The position numbers and the translations under genes were made by a program. 64,000 nucleotides of DNA. It comes from Ricordea florida. Taxonomy: Eukaryota > Cnidaria > Anthozoa > Corallimorpharia > Ricordeidae. Below, piece by piece: positions 36,196 to 45,855 of this stretch; within the stretch, counting starts at the first letter, position 1; the number at the start of each line of letters is the position of its first letter. The stretch spans positions 10,174,933 to 10,238,932 of the forward strand of contig OX453285.1 of NCBI GenBank assembly GCA_949710005.1, in the 5' to 3' direction. The notes under the pieces are model-generated. The model saw only the letters and a list, made by a program, of their open reading frames with translations. It had not been told where the DNA came from and made no database searches.

Positions 36196-36896
36196 TCACC
36201 TTTTGATGTATGAGATACGAGGAGGATTTATTGCAATGGAATCTTCTGGAATACCTTCCGCTTTGGTGGTTTTATCGGCCTCTGGCTCCAAACTAATGTA
36301 GTAATTTTCACTCGGGTGTCCCAACAGAATTGAAGCTCCTTGTTGGTTTTTGGCCTCCACAACAACCTCAGAGGAGTCTCCCTCATGGCTTGTAACCACT
36401 TGAATTGTTTTTTCGAGGGCATTGGCCAGAGCAACAAGAATGATGTGATCACCCCATGTGCCATCTTTTCTCATGTTTGTCAAATTGGTATCCAAGTCAG
36501 TATTTGACTCAAATGAAGAGATGTCATCCTTGGAAATCTGAAAGACAGGGCAACCAGTAATAGAGATTGTTACAGGATCTGATTAATCACCAGTACAATC
36601 CAAGAAATATGTTACGGAGTACAAGTATATAACAACTTACGCCAGGTACACGTTTCCTCAAAGTTTCCACAGACAGCTTCCTCAGGTCAGAGTGATTGAG
36701 TCCTTTTTCCCCTAGGTGCTCCAGCCTGTCTGCGGTGGCATGGGATAAACAATTCCCGTCAGTGGGGATTTCAATTCCCATATGTACTCCCGAACTACGA
36801 AGGTGTTTAGTCAATCGGTTGTGGTTTTCCTGGACCGCTTTGTTTTCCAGCAGTGACTGGTTTACAGCCTTCCTCATGTTGTGGAGGAAACGCTGG
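36196..36896 (-). CDS. OTU-domain protein, copy 1 (open, catalytic His replaced)
   Basis: Two exons join in phase: 36641-36896 and 36196-36537 (donor GTAAGT, acceptor CTGTCTTTCAG). Exon 1 contains TDGNCLSHATADRL with the OTU Asp and nucleophile Cys. Exon 2 contains GTWGDHIILVALANALEKTI and ends in GHPSENYYISLEPE. OTU deubiquitinases normally have the catalytic His in an H-Y-x-S motif, but here the residue is Tyr (N-Y-Y-I-S). The OTU fold is otherwise about the expected length. Probable further exons upstream are 37251-37461 (Ser/Thr-rich) and ~37945-38017 (coiled coil). Later copies are broken, so this is the only copy with an uninterrupted frame. It may be a pseudoenzyme or a decaying TE-linked gene. 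Confidence 0.7.
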
Positions 36897-37250
36897 TAAC
36901 AACCTTAAACACATGTTACGAAGAAAGGTTGCTTCAATCAGGGTGAAATGTGTACCTTCAAATAAGCCTCAATATCATCTACCTACGTGTAGTAATAGAC
37001 ACACTAAGGTGATACCAGTCAAGTGTTTGTTTCCTTGATTTTCTGTCTTTTGGGCGGACTTCTAAAAAAAAAAGAAGAGCATCTTTGTTACAATAACAAG
37101 CACTGTTTTGTCTTACATTTTATCAGTTACATTTACTGAAGTTCTTCAAGAACAGAAAGACAATCATCATTTCCTATAGGACCTAATTTCTAGCAAAATC
37201 AATTAAAATTTCACTATTTAAATTTCTGTTAACTGAGCAGATTTACCTCT

Positions 37251-37461
37251 TGAGAACTATTGGACATTGTGGGAAGACTAGCATTATCGTTACTGTCTGT
37301 TGCGTGTATATGGGCATTGGCCGTAGAACTCTGCTGCGAGGAGGAATTTTTGTCAGGACTTTTTGTAGTGCTGGAGGTGGTTTTTGTTGCCAAGAAACTG
37401 TCTCTTGATTGCTGCTCACTTTCGAGGGGGGTTCTCTGTAGAATAAGTATTCTGGGTTCAC
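37251..37461 (-). CDS. Ser/Thr-rich exon probably upstream of OTU copy 1
   Basis: The frame TPLESEQQSRDSFLATKTTS continues into STANAHIHATDSNDNASLPT and MSNSSQE before donor GTAAAT. Looks like a flexible linker exon. The same segment recurs at ~52930-53110 and ~62317-62480, where a run of five instead of six G/C shifts the frame. Joining to OTU exon 1 is inferred from order and strand. Confidence 0.45.
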
Positions 37462-37943
37462 ATGCCTAGGGGCTTCTGTGTGGCTCTACGTGGTCTGGAA
37501 AAAACCGTTTCTAGTTTCTTCCTTTGGACTTTGTTGATCTTAATGTTGTTTGCATGTAATTTTAGATGCATCATGAACAGATGATTTCCCAGGAGCATCA
37601 TATTAAATGAATAGTTGGAAAGGTTTGTAATGTATACTGCTTAATAAAATGTTTCCATGTACTGAAATGTGTGTAATACCGGTTGAGTTTTTTATGTTTC
37701 TTGCAGAAGAATTTTCTAGGCCCTATTTCCTGGATGTGTTTCCAGCAGTTATAGTTCTACACTAAAGCTTATAAATTAGTCCAAGTACTCAATGCTGCAT
37801 GATTATATGTTTCACTGATTCTAAAGAAACAATTTTTTTTCATTAGCATTTACAATAGTGTCTCTTCCGAGGGACATCATGCTTACGGTCTCCATCGGGT
37901 CACCATCCCCAATTATGACTCCTAGCAGAATTAATTTACTTAC

Positions 37944-38290
37944 TTCGCTCACAATGACATCCTTAAGTTTCTCATTTTCTTCTTGTAGCAACGCTACATG
38001 CTTGAGTAATTGTTGATTAATTACTTTCCTGAGTGTCCTGATGCATCTTTCCCATGCACTGTCATGATGTGGTACAGTTGGTAGATTGTGCGTCCACTTG
38101 ATACTGCGCTGTAGGAGAAAATTGTGAATCTGCACTTGATTCCAATCTCTAACAGCCTCTCAAAACTCTCTTTCTCCTTTAACGAAGTTTCCACCATTGT
38201 TGGAACGCATCTGCACAAGGCGTTAATGAATGACTCTGTATCAAGCAAGTTGGCCACCTCTGTACGGACTGTGCTTAGGGTTAAACTTGT
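37944..38290 (-). pseudogene. BEL/Pao integrase fragment fused to a coiled-coil exon
   Basis: The minus-strand frame starts in BEL/Pao integrase sequence (REFREAVRDWNQVQIHNFLL, then SIKWTHNLPTVPHHDSAWER). After WERCIRTLRKVINQQL it changes to a leucine-rich coiled coil (HVALLQEENEKLKDVIVSE) ending at a GTAAGT donor (37938-37943). In the copy at 62830-63423 the integrase part is longer. The fusion may provide the first coding exon of the OTU gene unit (inference). Confidence 0.6.
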
Positions 38291-38520
38291 GAATATAACA
38301 CCGTATAGTACGTATAATGTATTATATAACACCGTACAGTATGTATTATGTCACAGTCTTCCAAAAACACGCTGATTAGTATATGTATGTCATCAGAAAA
38401 TGACAAATGTTATTGTGTTTTATTATAACAATGGCGTATGCAACTTTCCCCTTTACTGGCCTATGGAAATATGACATCTGAAGCTAGTCAATGTAGCTAT
38501 ATACCTGTCAGCTAGTCAGT

Positions 38521-38763
38521 TCACCTTTTGATGTATGAGATACAAGGAGGATTTATTGCAATGGAATCTTCTGGAATACCTTCCGCTTTGGTGGTTTTAT
38601 CGGCCTCTGGCTCCATACTAACGTAGTAATTTTCACTCGGGTGTCCCAACAGAATTGAAGCTCCTTGTTGGTTTTTGGCCTCCACAACAACCTCATGGGA
38701 GTCTCCCTCATGGCTTGTAACCACTCGAATTGTTTATTCGAGGGCATTGGCCAGAGCAACAAG
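38521..38763 (-). pseudogene. OTU copy 2, exon 2 (3' part), split by the Polinton
   Basis: Homologous to 36196-36440, containing GHPSENYYVSMEPE. A stop replaces the Lys codon in ALEKTI (TTTATTCGAG on the plus strand). The exon breaks at 38763, where the Polinton TIR begins, and continues at 52110. Confidence 0.85.
38759..38763 (+). repeat. Target site duplication, left of Polinton
   Basis: ACAAG immediately before the TIR, repeated at 52110-52114. The empty site in other copies reads GAGCAACAAGAATGATG. Extending to the 6 bp usual for Polintons gives AACAAG against TACAAG, one mismatch. Confidence 0.8.
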
Positions 38764-39050
38764 AGTAGTTGTATTTATGGGGGACCCAACACAAATTTAA
38801 AAAAAAAGTGAAAAAGTAAAAATGAAAAAATTTTATCAGAGATTTATCAGAGATTTAACCAAGGATTTTATTCTCCTATATAAAGTATCACCAAATAAAA
38901 ATTGAAAATTTTATCAAGGATTTATCAGAGATTTTATCAATGAAATTTAGTAGGGAAAATAAAAAAAAAATGTATTTTAAAATGTAATTTAAAGACAAAA
39001 CAAAGTATTATTAAAAAAGGAGATGGAAGAGTTACAAAAGAAAAAAGTTG
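38764..39050 (+). repeat. Left TIR of Polinton
   Basis: Mirrors 51823-52109. Contains the repeated motif TTATCAGAGATTTATCAGAG and a TATATAAAG box, and runs through the first codons of polB. Similarity fades only near 39180. Confidence 0.92.
38877..38885 (+). promoter_or_regulatory. TATA box in left TIR (polB)
   Basis: TATATAAAG, 138 bp before the polB ATG. Identical on the opposite strand in the right TIR. Confidence 0.6.
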
Positions 39051-42000
39051 AGGAATTATATCAAATTGTTAAAGACCGCGGCATTAAAAAAATGTCTAAA
39101 TCGCGTAAACCTGAACTAATTGAAGTGTTGCGTAATATTCCAGAAGTTATGGAAGAGATGCGTAATATTCAGAAACAAAGACTCATTCTTGATGAGCCAA
39201 TACCTAGGATTAATACCCGAATTCTGAGACCTAAAAAACCAAACCTCCCAACCATACCAATTAAAAATTTGGAAAGTAAAGTTGCCAAACCATTAATGAA
39301 AGATATTAACGAGTTCGCAGATTGGTTACTATCTTATGTACCAGAACCTTCCAAAAAGATTGTAGACAAACGAATAGAAAGTATGAAGGAAAAGTTTAAC
39401 AAAATATTTAAACGTTTAAATCAAAAAGAAAATTCGAATGAAAAGGCTGGTCAAATAAGAAAACGTTTTGCTCCAAAAGAAAGTCTGAAGGAAAGATTTA
39501 AACGAATGTTTAAAAAACCTACCGCCAAATATGAAGAAAAAGAAGAAGATTTTACTCCAATAGAACAAGAAACAGGGCTCGGTGGATATCTGAAAACATA
39601 TAGAATACATGGAAAGAAAGGATATGATGAACAGACATTTTTAAGAAAAATTAAACAAAAAGTTATTGATATAAATAATAAACAAAAGAAGCCTCTAAAG
39701 TTGAAATTTACACTTTGTTGTAGATTTTTTAAGAGAATGTTGAAAAATGGAGGTATATTTCATGAAAAGATTGAAGTAGAACCAATATTTCATAGCAAAA
39801 AACCAGAGGTTGTAACAGGGTCGACAGATTTATCCAGCTTATTCGACACGATGACTGGCTATATACTTGAACTTTCTAGAAATTTTACACAAAATGGTAG
39901 CGGTTGGAAATTTGATAGTGTGCTATACTTTGATATAAAAATTGATCCATTTGAGCCAATTTCAGGAAGTAGTTATATCCCACTACCAGAAAAATTAGCA
40001 AACAAAGGCTCGATTATAAACCTCAGGAATGAGAATGATAATGAATGTTTTAAGTGGTCAGTAACTGAAGCAGCACATCCAAGAGAGAAAAATCCTCAAA
40101 GAGTAAATAGAGAATTGATAGAAAACTCTAAAATTTTTAACTGGAAAGGAATAGAATTTCCTACCAAATGGACAGATATTGATAAGTTTGAGAAACAAAA
40201 CCTATACTACAGGATTAATGTTTATGGGTATGATACTGATAATGAGGAAGTATATCCTCTAAGAATAAGCGATAAAGAAAGAGGGCTTTTAATAAACTTA
40301 CTTCTAATATCAAACGGTGAAACAGATCACTATTGTTGGATAAAGAATCTTTGCAGGTTGGCAGTTTCACAAGTTACTAAACATAAGGAAAGGATTTACC
40401 TCTGTCCTAGATGTCTTTATCATACACATAAAGAGGAAACATTGCAAAAGCATCTAGAATATTGTAAAGAACATGAAGCTGTTAGGAGCGAAATGCCAAA
40501 GGATAAACATGGAAAACCTATATATCTTAAATTTATTAATTTTTACAAAAAAATAAAAGTACCATTTGTTGTATATGGTGACTTTGAGTGTTGTGGAGAA
40601 CCAATAGATACTCGCCCGCCAGACAAAAGTAAAAGTTTTACAATTAAATATGCAAAGCATAAACCGACTGGTTACTGTTATATAATAAAGTTTTTCGAAG
40701 AAAATTATGAACCTGTTATTAGACAATATACTGCTAAATCTCCAGACGAAGATGTTGGAAAAATATTTATGATTGAATTAGAAAAGGATATTAGAGAAAT
40801 TTGTGAAAAAATTAAGCCTAACAAGAAAATGAATTGGCTGACACAAAGAGAAAAATACGAACATAAAAAAGCTACCCTTTGTCATATATGTGAAGAAGAA
40901 TTATTAGAAAAAGATAAGGTAAAAGATCACTGTCATTATACAGGAAAGTATAGAGGAGCTGCACATAGTGCGTGTAATTTAAATTTCAAAAATAAAAAAT
41001 TCATACCAATCATTTTTCACAACCTTTCAGGATATGACTCACATCTTTTTATTAAGAGTATTGGTATAACAAAAGGTAAAGTAGACTGCATACCTAATAA
41101 TGAGGAAAAATATATTTCTTTTACAAAACAGATTGTACTTGGTAAATATATTGATAAAAAAGGTGAGGAAAAAGAAGATAAGTTGGATATTAGATTCATT
41201 GATTCATTTAAATTTATGTCAACAAGTCTTGACAATTTAGTCGCTAATCTTACAAAATGTGGAAAATGTGGAGCATGCAAACCAGGAGATTGTATTAAGA
41301 GATATATAAAAGATGGAAAAATCATTCAGTATAAAGGTATTGGAAGATGTGGAAAATGTAAGAATTGCCAGCTAGTTAAAAGTAGATGTCTTTCTCCAAG
41401 AGACGATAAATTAGAAGAAACGAAAAAAGTATTTGGAGATAAGATGTATTTAATGTTGAGGAAAGGAGTATTTCCATACGACTATTTTGACAACCTTGAT
41501 AAATTAAACGAAACCCAACTTCCACCAATAGAAGCATTTTACTCAAAACTAAATGATGAAGATATAAATGAAGAAGATTACCAACATGCTAAAAATGTGT
41601 GGAAAACTTTTAATATGAAAACATTTAGGGAGTATCATGATCTATATCTTTTGTCAGACACACTATTTTTAATGGATGTATTCGAGAATTTTAGGGATGC
41701 TTGTATGAAGAATTATGGTTTAGATCCTGCTCACTATTATACGTCACCTGGATTATCTTGGGATGCAATGTTAAAGTTTACTAAAGTGAAATTGGAGTTA
41801 CTAACTGACATTAATATGTTACTTATGTTTGAGAAGGGTGTTAGAGGAGGTGTAGCACAAATATCAAAAAGATATGCTAAAGCTAATAATCCATATATGG
41901 AAGAATATGATTCAAATCTACCAACAACAGATATTATTTATCTTGATGCAAATAACTTATACGGGAAAGCAATGAGTGAACCATTACCTACTCATGGTTT

Positions 42001-43156
42001 TAAATGGATGTCAGAGGAAGAATATGAAAACTGGAGAGATATCCCTTGTGTAGTTGAGGTTTATCTAGAATATCCAAAACATCTTCATGATTTACATAAT
42101 GATTATCCTCTGGCTCCAGACAAACTTACTGTTAACAAGGTGGAAAAATTAATCCCAAACTTAAACAATAAGAAAAAGTATATTGTTCACCGCGAAACTT
42201 TAAAACTTTATGAAAGTTTAGGATTAAAAATAACAAAGATTTTTAGAGGAATTAAATTCGAAGAGTCTGCATGGTTAAAACCCTACATTGATTTTAATAC
42301 TGATCTAAGAGGTAAAGCAAATAATGACTTTGAAAAAGAATTTTTCAAGTTAATGAATAACTCTGTATTTGGTAAAACAATGGAAAATATTAGAAATAGG
42401 GTTGACATTAAATTAGTTACAAATAAAAAAGAAGCTAGAAAACTAATAAAACAACCTAATTATCAACATCGTACTATCTTTTCTAAAAATCTAGCAGCTA
42501 TTCATATGAAAAGAAAAAAGATAAAATTTAATAAGCCTGTTTACTTAGGTATGTGTATTCTGGATTTAAGTAAAAAAGTAATGTATGATTTTCATTATAA
42601 TTATATTAAAAAGAAATGTGGAGATAAGGCTAAATTACTTATGACTGATACTGATTCGCTTGTATATGAAATAGAAACTACAGATTTCTACAAAGATATA
42701 AGTCCAGATGTTAGAGAAAAGTTTGACACTAGTAATTATCCTAAAGATCATCCTTCAGGAATTGAGGCTGGTGTAAACAAAAAAGTAATAGGAATGTTCA
42801 AAGATGAAATGGATGGAATTATGATAAATGAATTTATAGTTCTAAGATCTAAGTTATACTCCGTATTGACTGATAAAAATAAAGAGATAAATAAGTGTAA
42901 AGGAATTAAGCAATCAGTTGTAGAAAATACAATAACCCATAATGATTATAAGGATTGTCTATCCAACGGAATATCACAAATGAGGGAGATGAATGTATTT
43001 AGAAGTCGCTTACATGATGTTTATACTGAAACTGTTAATAAAATTGCATTATCTGCTGATGATGATAAGAGAATAATTTGCAAAGATGGAATAAATACTT
43101 GGGCTATTGGACATTATCGCACTAAAACAGAATCAGGAGGAAGTTCAGTATCATAG
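39023..43156 (+). CDS. Protein-primed family B DNA polymerase
   Basis: 1377 residues. Residues 5-40 form a SAP/HeH-like motif encoded within the TIR. A zinc-finger-like CPRCLYH...HLEYC lies near 460, and exonuclease motif I (VVYGDFECC) near 519. An HNH-like CHICEEEL...DHCHYTGKYRGAAHSACN lies near 620-655 and exonuclease motif II (NLSGYDSHLF) near 668. A Cys-rich insertion spans ~745-795, then motif A (YLDANNLYGKAM) near 972, motif B (KLMNNSVFGKT) near 1110 and motif C (TDTDSL) near 1206. All catalytic acidic residues are present. It would replicate the linear element from its ends. Its 3' end overlaps the convergent integrase gene by 43 bp. The ATG follows the TIR TATA box and is shared with the right-end gene. 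Confidence 0.95.
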   Translation: MEELQKKKVEELYQIVKDRGIKKMSKSRKPELIEVLRNIPEVMEEMRNIQKQRLILDEPIPRINTRILRPKKPNLPTIPIKNLESKVAKPLMKDINEFADWLLSYVPEPSKKIVDKRIESMKEKFNKIFKRLNQKENSNEKAGQIRKRFAPKESLKERFKRMFKKPTAKYEEKEEDFTPIEQETGLGGYLKTYRIHGKKGYDEQTFLRKIKQKVIDINNKQKKPLKLKFTLCCRFFKRMLKNGGIFHEKIEVEPIFHSKKPEVVTGSTDLSSLFDTMTGYILELSRNFTQNGSGWKFDSVLYFDIKIDPFEPISGSSYIPLPEKLANKGSIINLRNENDNECFKWSVTEAAHPREKNPQRVNRELIENSKIFNWKGIEFPTKWTDIDKFEKQNLYYRINVYGYDTDNEEVYPLRISDKERGLLINLLLISNGETDHYCWIKNLCRLAVSQVTKHKERIYLCPRCLYHTHKEETLQKHLEYCKEHEAVRSEMPKDKHGKPIYLKFINFYKKIKVPFVVYGDFECCGEPIDTRPPDKSKSFTIKYAKHKPTGYCYIIKFFEENYEPVIRQYTAKSPDEDVGKIFMIELEKDIREICEKIKPNKKMNWLTQREKYEHKKATLCHICEEELLEKDKVKDHCHYTGKYRGAAHSACNLNFKNKKFIPIIFHNLSGYDSHLFIKSIGITKGKVDCIPNNEEKYISFTKQIVLGKYIDKKGEEKEDKLDIRFIDSFKFMSTSLDNLVANLTKCGKCGACKPGDCIKRYIKDGKIIQYKGIGRCGKCKNCQLVKSRCLSPRDDKLEETKKVFGDKMYLMLRKGVFPYDYFDNLDKLNETQLPPIEAFYSKLNDEDINEEDYQHAKNVWKTFNMKTFREYHDLYLLSDTLFLMDVFENFRDACMKNYGLDPAHYYTSPGLSWDAMLKFTKVKLELLTDINMLLMFEKGVRGGVAQISKRYAKANNPYMEEYDSNLPTTDIIYLDANNLYGKAMSEPLPTHGFKWMSEEEYENWRDIPCVVEVYLEYPKHLHDLHNDYPLAPDKLTVNKVEKLIPNLNNKKKYIVHRETLKLYESLGLKITKIFRGIKFEESAWLKPYIDFNTDLRGKANNDFEKEFFKLMNNSVFGKTMENIRNRVDIKLVTNKKEARKLIKQPNYQHRTIFSKNLAAIHMKRKKIKFNKPVYLGMCILDLSKKVMYDFHYNYIKKKCGDKAKLLMTDTDSLVYEIETTDFYKDISPDVREKFDTSNYPKDHPSGIEAGVNKKVIGMFKDEMDGIMINEFIVLRSKLYSVLTDKNKEINKCKGIKQSVVENTITHNDYKDCLSNGISQMREMNVFRSRLHDVYTETVNKIALSADDDKRIICKDGINTWAIGHYRTKTESGGSSVS

Positions 43157-44133
43157 GGTATAACTTGTAATTCCTCTCTCACAAACCCCCGTCTTGGCCC
43201 GTCCAACAAATAATATAAAACTGGTTGATTAGGTGAAACGACGCTACGCGTAATATAATAAACTTGTATACTCCAAATAGGATCAGTAGCTCTTCTTTGT
43301 TCTCCACCCTCAAGCTCACCAGGAGATAATAAGTATCTAACTTTAACATCGGCCGGCAACCTAACTTCATCAAGACCAACAACTCTCTTATATTTTTTAG
43401 GTTCAATATCAACCTCTTTCAGTTTTATAGCTTTATCAGGTTCTTTACCAGTTATTCTAGTTGGTGTATTATTCAAAGTTTTCAAAATATCAGGTAGCCG
43501 TTTTACCCATACTCTTGACCTTTCATCACTAATCATTTCTTGTGCATATTGATGACTAAATAATCTTTCACCTAATATTCTGTTTGCGTTTTCTACAAAT
43601 GCCTGAGCCCTATGATTTCCAGCTTCACTTCTCTGGATTTTTACATTATGATAATTCATAAGTTTTGTAACCTCACCCATAAATTCTCTTCCAGGATCAA
43701 CAATTAATGTTTTGGGATATTTCATTTTTCTAGAATATATTTTTGTAAAAGCATTTGAAATTTCCCGACTTTCTTTTGAGGTTAATGGTTCAGCATCTTT
43801 ATATCTCGAGGCAACATCAACCACAACTAATGCGTATTTATATGTTTTTCTTCCAACTCTATCATGAGGTAAAAATAATAAATCTGCTTGGTGAATCTGA
43901 TTAAGTTTATCTACAGTCCAATGTGGTCTTGGAATATATTTTGGTGCTGGTAGATATATTTGCCATATTGCTTGTTTTTGTAACCATTGTTTTACTACAT
44001 CTTCACTTACTTTTGCTTTCCCTGCTAATTTATTAATCGCAGAATATCCTTTCCAATACCCCCCAGTTGAATAATATATCCGACTTAAAGTCGGGCCCGA
44101 CTCTACCGATTTTTCCGATAAAGTAGAACTCAT
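43114..44133 (-). CDS. Retroviral-type (rve) integrase
   Basis: 339 residues. Catalytic triad visible as D84 (HQADLL), D146 (LIVDPGREF) and E181 (AFVENANRILGERLF), giving D-x61-D-x34-E. An N-terminal helical region precedes the core (NKLAGKAKVSEDVVKQWLQK) and the C-terminal part has chromo/SH3-like features (WSIQVYYI...YYLLDGPRRGFVREELQ). It catalyses insertion of the Polinton and generates the short target duplication. Convergent with polB, and divergent from the capsid gene with only 34 bp between start codons. A hairpin element at 44080-44110 contributes residues near 8-18 (SVESGPTLSR). Confidence 0.93.
   Translation of the reverse strand: MSSTLSEKSVESGPTLSRIYYSTGGYWKGYSAINKLAGKAKVSEDVVKQWLQKQAIWQIYLPAPKYIPRPHWTVDKLNQIHQADLLFLPHDRVGRKTYKYALVVVDVASRYKDAEPLTSKESREISNAFTKIYSRKMKYPKTLIVDPGREFMGEVTKLMNYHNVKIQRSEAGNHRAQAFVENANRILGERLFSHQYAQEMISDERSRVWVKRLPDILKTLNNTPTRITGKEPDKAIKLKEVDIEPKKYKRVVGLDEVRLPADVKVRYLLSPGELEGGEQRRATDPIWSIQVYYITRSVVSPNQPVLYYLLDGPRRGFVREELQVIPYDTELPPDSVLVR
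44080..44110. repeat. Hairpin element 1 (in integrase 5' end)
   Basis: CCGACTT-A-AAGTCGG on the plus strand, followed by GCCCGACTCTACCGAT. The first hairpin is perfect. The second hairpin of the family is not preserved, but the terminal GAT is. Confidence 0.6.
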
Positions 44134-44140
44134 TTAAAGA
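44133..44140 (+). promoter_or_regulatory. TTTAAAGA motif before capsid gene
   Basis: 28 bp before the capsid ATG, followed by TTAGCCAAAGTATCTTATAA, which recurs before the 72-aa gene. Confidence 0.55.
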
Positions 44141-44167
44141 TTAGCCAAAGTATCTTATAAATCAAAT

Positions 44168-45442
44168 ATGACGTCTGAAAAAATTAATCCAAATAGAATT
44201 CCACGAGAGCCATTTGGTTTGAAAGCGGAATCAACAATGAACCGAATTACTCTCAATCCATCATCTGCTAGCCCTGGAGAAACATTATATATAAATATTC
44301 CAAAACTTTCTGAGAATTTAGTGATTGTACCAGGAAGTGTATCTCTATTATTTGATTTAGATGTAGATGGGCATGCTAATAATACACTTGTAAATAATGT
44401 AGGTAGTAATCTTGTATCTAGATTAAGGGTTCTTTTTGGAGGTGAAACATTACAGGATACTCAAAGATATGATCTTTTTCAAACATATCACAACTTATTC
44501 TTAACAGATGAAGAACGTGAAGATAGATTAAAACAAGGTATTTCTTCTGTAAACATGAGGAAGCTCAGGACAAAAGCAGGCGATGGGAAAACACAAGATA
44601 CAAAAGAAGTTGATCTTTCAAAAGTACATAACACTAAGTATCGTATACCACTAAACCACCCTATTCTAAACGATCATGGAGTTTTCTATCTGAAGGCACT
44701 AGATAATCATCTAATCTTTGAGATTACACTTGCTCCAGTTAATGATATTGTTGTTTATTCTGACACTACTAAGACACCAGCATATTCAATCAAAAACCTT
44801 GAGTTAGAATATTCTTCCATTTCAAGTGAATACTTGGCTCGCGAGGCTCAGGCAGCTTATCAAGTTGGTAAAGGATTCTTTTATGAAAATGTCACTCTCC
44901 ACAAAACTTTTACCTTTTCCATAGGCGGTGATGGTGTTATAAATCAGCATATTAATCTACCTAGAAGATCAATGACAGGAATATTATGTTTGTTTACATT
45001 ACCAACCGCAGCAGGAGCACGTAACTCTGAATTTTTTTACAATCCAGGTATAACCTCGATTAATATAGATGTTGATGGTGTACCAAATCGTTTATACTCT
45101 AAGGGGATGATACCATCAGATCTATGGGAGTCGGTAAAGAAACGTTTCGGGAGAGAGGTTGGGCCATACCGTTCTGGCTTCGCCGGGGAGAGCTTTGCTC
45201 GATGGTCGGTAAAGGAAAAAGATTTTTATGCTGATAAGTTTGCTCTTTGGGTTGATATGAGAACTCACCCTGATAATGGTATTCATGGGGGCGGTCTAGC
45301 ATTAAACAATACACAAGATGGAGTAAAACTAGAAATTAAAAGAAAACAAAGTGGATCTGGTACTATAACCTGTCATATGTTTGTTGTAGCTGATGCAATG
45401 ATGGAGATTATGAATTCCGGTTTGCGATCCATAAAGTACTAA
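44168..45442 (+). CDS. Putative major capsid protein
   Basis: 424 residues. Beta-rich throughout: LYINIPKLSENLVIVPGSVS, SLLFDLDVDG, NHLIFEITLAPVND, and a C-terminal GTITCHMFVVADAMMEIMNS. The gene order (integrase, capsid, ATPase), size and strand-rich pattern fit the double jelly-roll capsid protein of Polintons, though it is short for that family. I rely on context and pattern, not on a defining motif. Residues 335-347 (RSGFAGESFARW) are encoded by a GC-rich double-hairpin insertion. Duplicated without its first ~75 codons at 53779. Confidence 0.65.
   Translation: MTSEKINPNRIPREPFGLKAESTMNRITLNPSSASPGETLYINIPKLSENLVIVPGSVSLLFDLDVDGHANNTLVNNVGSNLVSRLRVLFGGETLQDTQRYDLFQTYHNLFLTDEEREDRLKQGISSVNMRKLRTKAGDGKTQDTKEVDLSKVHNTKYRIPLNHPILNDHGVFYLKALDNHLIFEITLAPVNDIVVYSDTTKTPAYSIKNLELEYSSISSEYLAREAQAAYQVGKGFFYENVTLHKTFTFSIGGDGVINQHINLPRRSMTGILCLFTLPTAAGARNSEFFYNPGITSINIDVDGVPNRLYSKGMIPSDLWESVKKRFGREVGPYRSGFAGESFARWSVKEKDFYADKFALWVDMRTHPDNGIHGGGLALNNTQDGVKLEIKRKQSGSGTITCHMFVVADAMMEIMNSGLRSIKY
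45174..45203. repeat. Double-hairpin element 2 (in frame in capsid gene)
   Basis: CTGGC-TTC-GCCGG, spacer GGA, GAGC-TTT-GCTC, GAT. Read through in frame, adding SGFAGESFAR. Confidence 0.85.
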
Positions 45443-45473
45443 CTTAAAAAACCTTTAGTTATGATACAAAACC

Positions 45474-45826
45474 ATGGAAGAATTACGAGAAAAAATACCA
45501 TTCCATTGTATCATAACCGGTCCAACAAATTGTGGAAAAACAAAGTACCTCATTAATCAGCTAAGAGGGCCATTCCTAAAAATTTTTGATTACATTGTTC
45601 TAATATGTCCAACTTATTCTAAAAATAAAACATATCATAATTTTAGATTAGTATTTAGATATTTAAATTTAGATTGGTAGCCCTTGCTAGTGGGGTATTT
45701 CAGGTTTGCAAACACATAAAATTCAGCAAAATTCAACAAAATACAGATAATGTTAACAAGATTGAATTAAAAGAAGCTGCAAGTACTACTGGGCAAGATG
45801 ATAGCGGGTATGATACCGTTCACTAA
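45474..45826 (+). pseudogene. A32-like packaging ATPase, internally deleted
   Basis: The open frame 45474-45680 starts MEELREKIPFHCIITGPTNC with Walker A GPTNCGKTK and the hydrophobic strand DYIVLICPTYS. It ends after 68 codons, whereas the family is normally ~250 residues. A second frame to 45826 reads VALASGVFQVCKH and ends GQDDSGYDTVH, consistent with the original C-terminus. Walker B and the sensor region are missing and replaced by AT-rich DNA with TTTAGAT repeats. FtsK/HerA-type ATPases drive DNA into the capsid, so this copy cannot supply that function. The same lesion is present in the duplicate. Confidence 0.8.
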
Positions 45827-45834
45827 TTTAAAGA
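45827..45834 (+). promoter_or_regulatory. TTTAAAGA motif before 136-aa gene
   Basis: Located 21 bp before the ATG at 45856, immediately after the ATPase remnant. Confidence 0.55.
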
Positions 45835-45855
45835 TTTACAAATGATATGTAAAAA

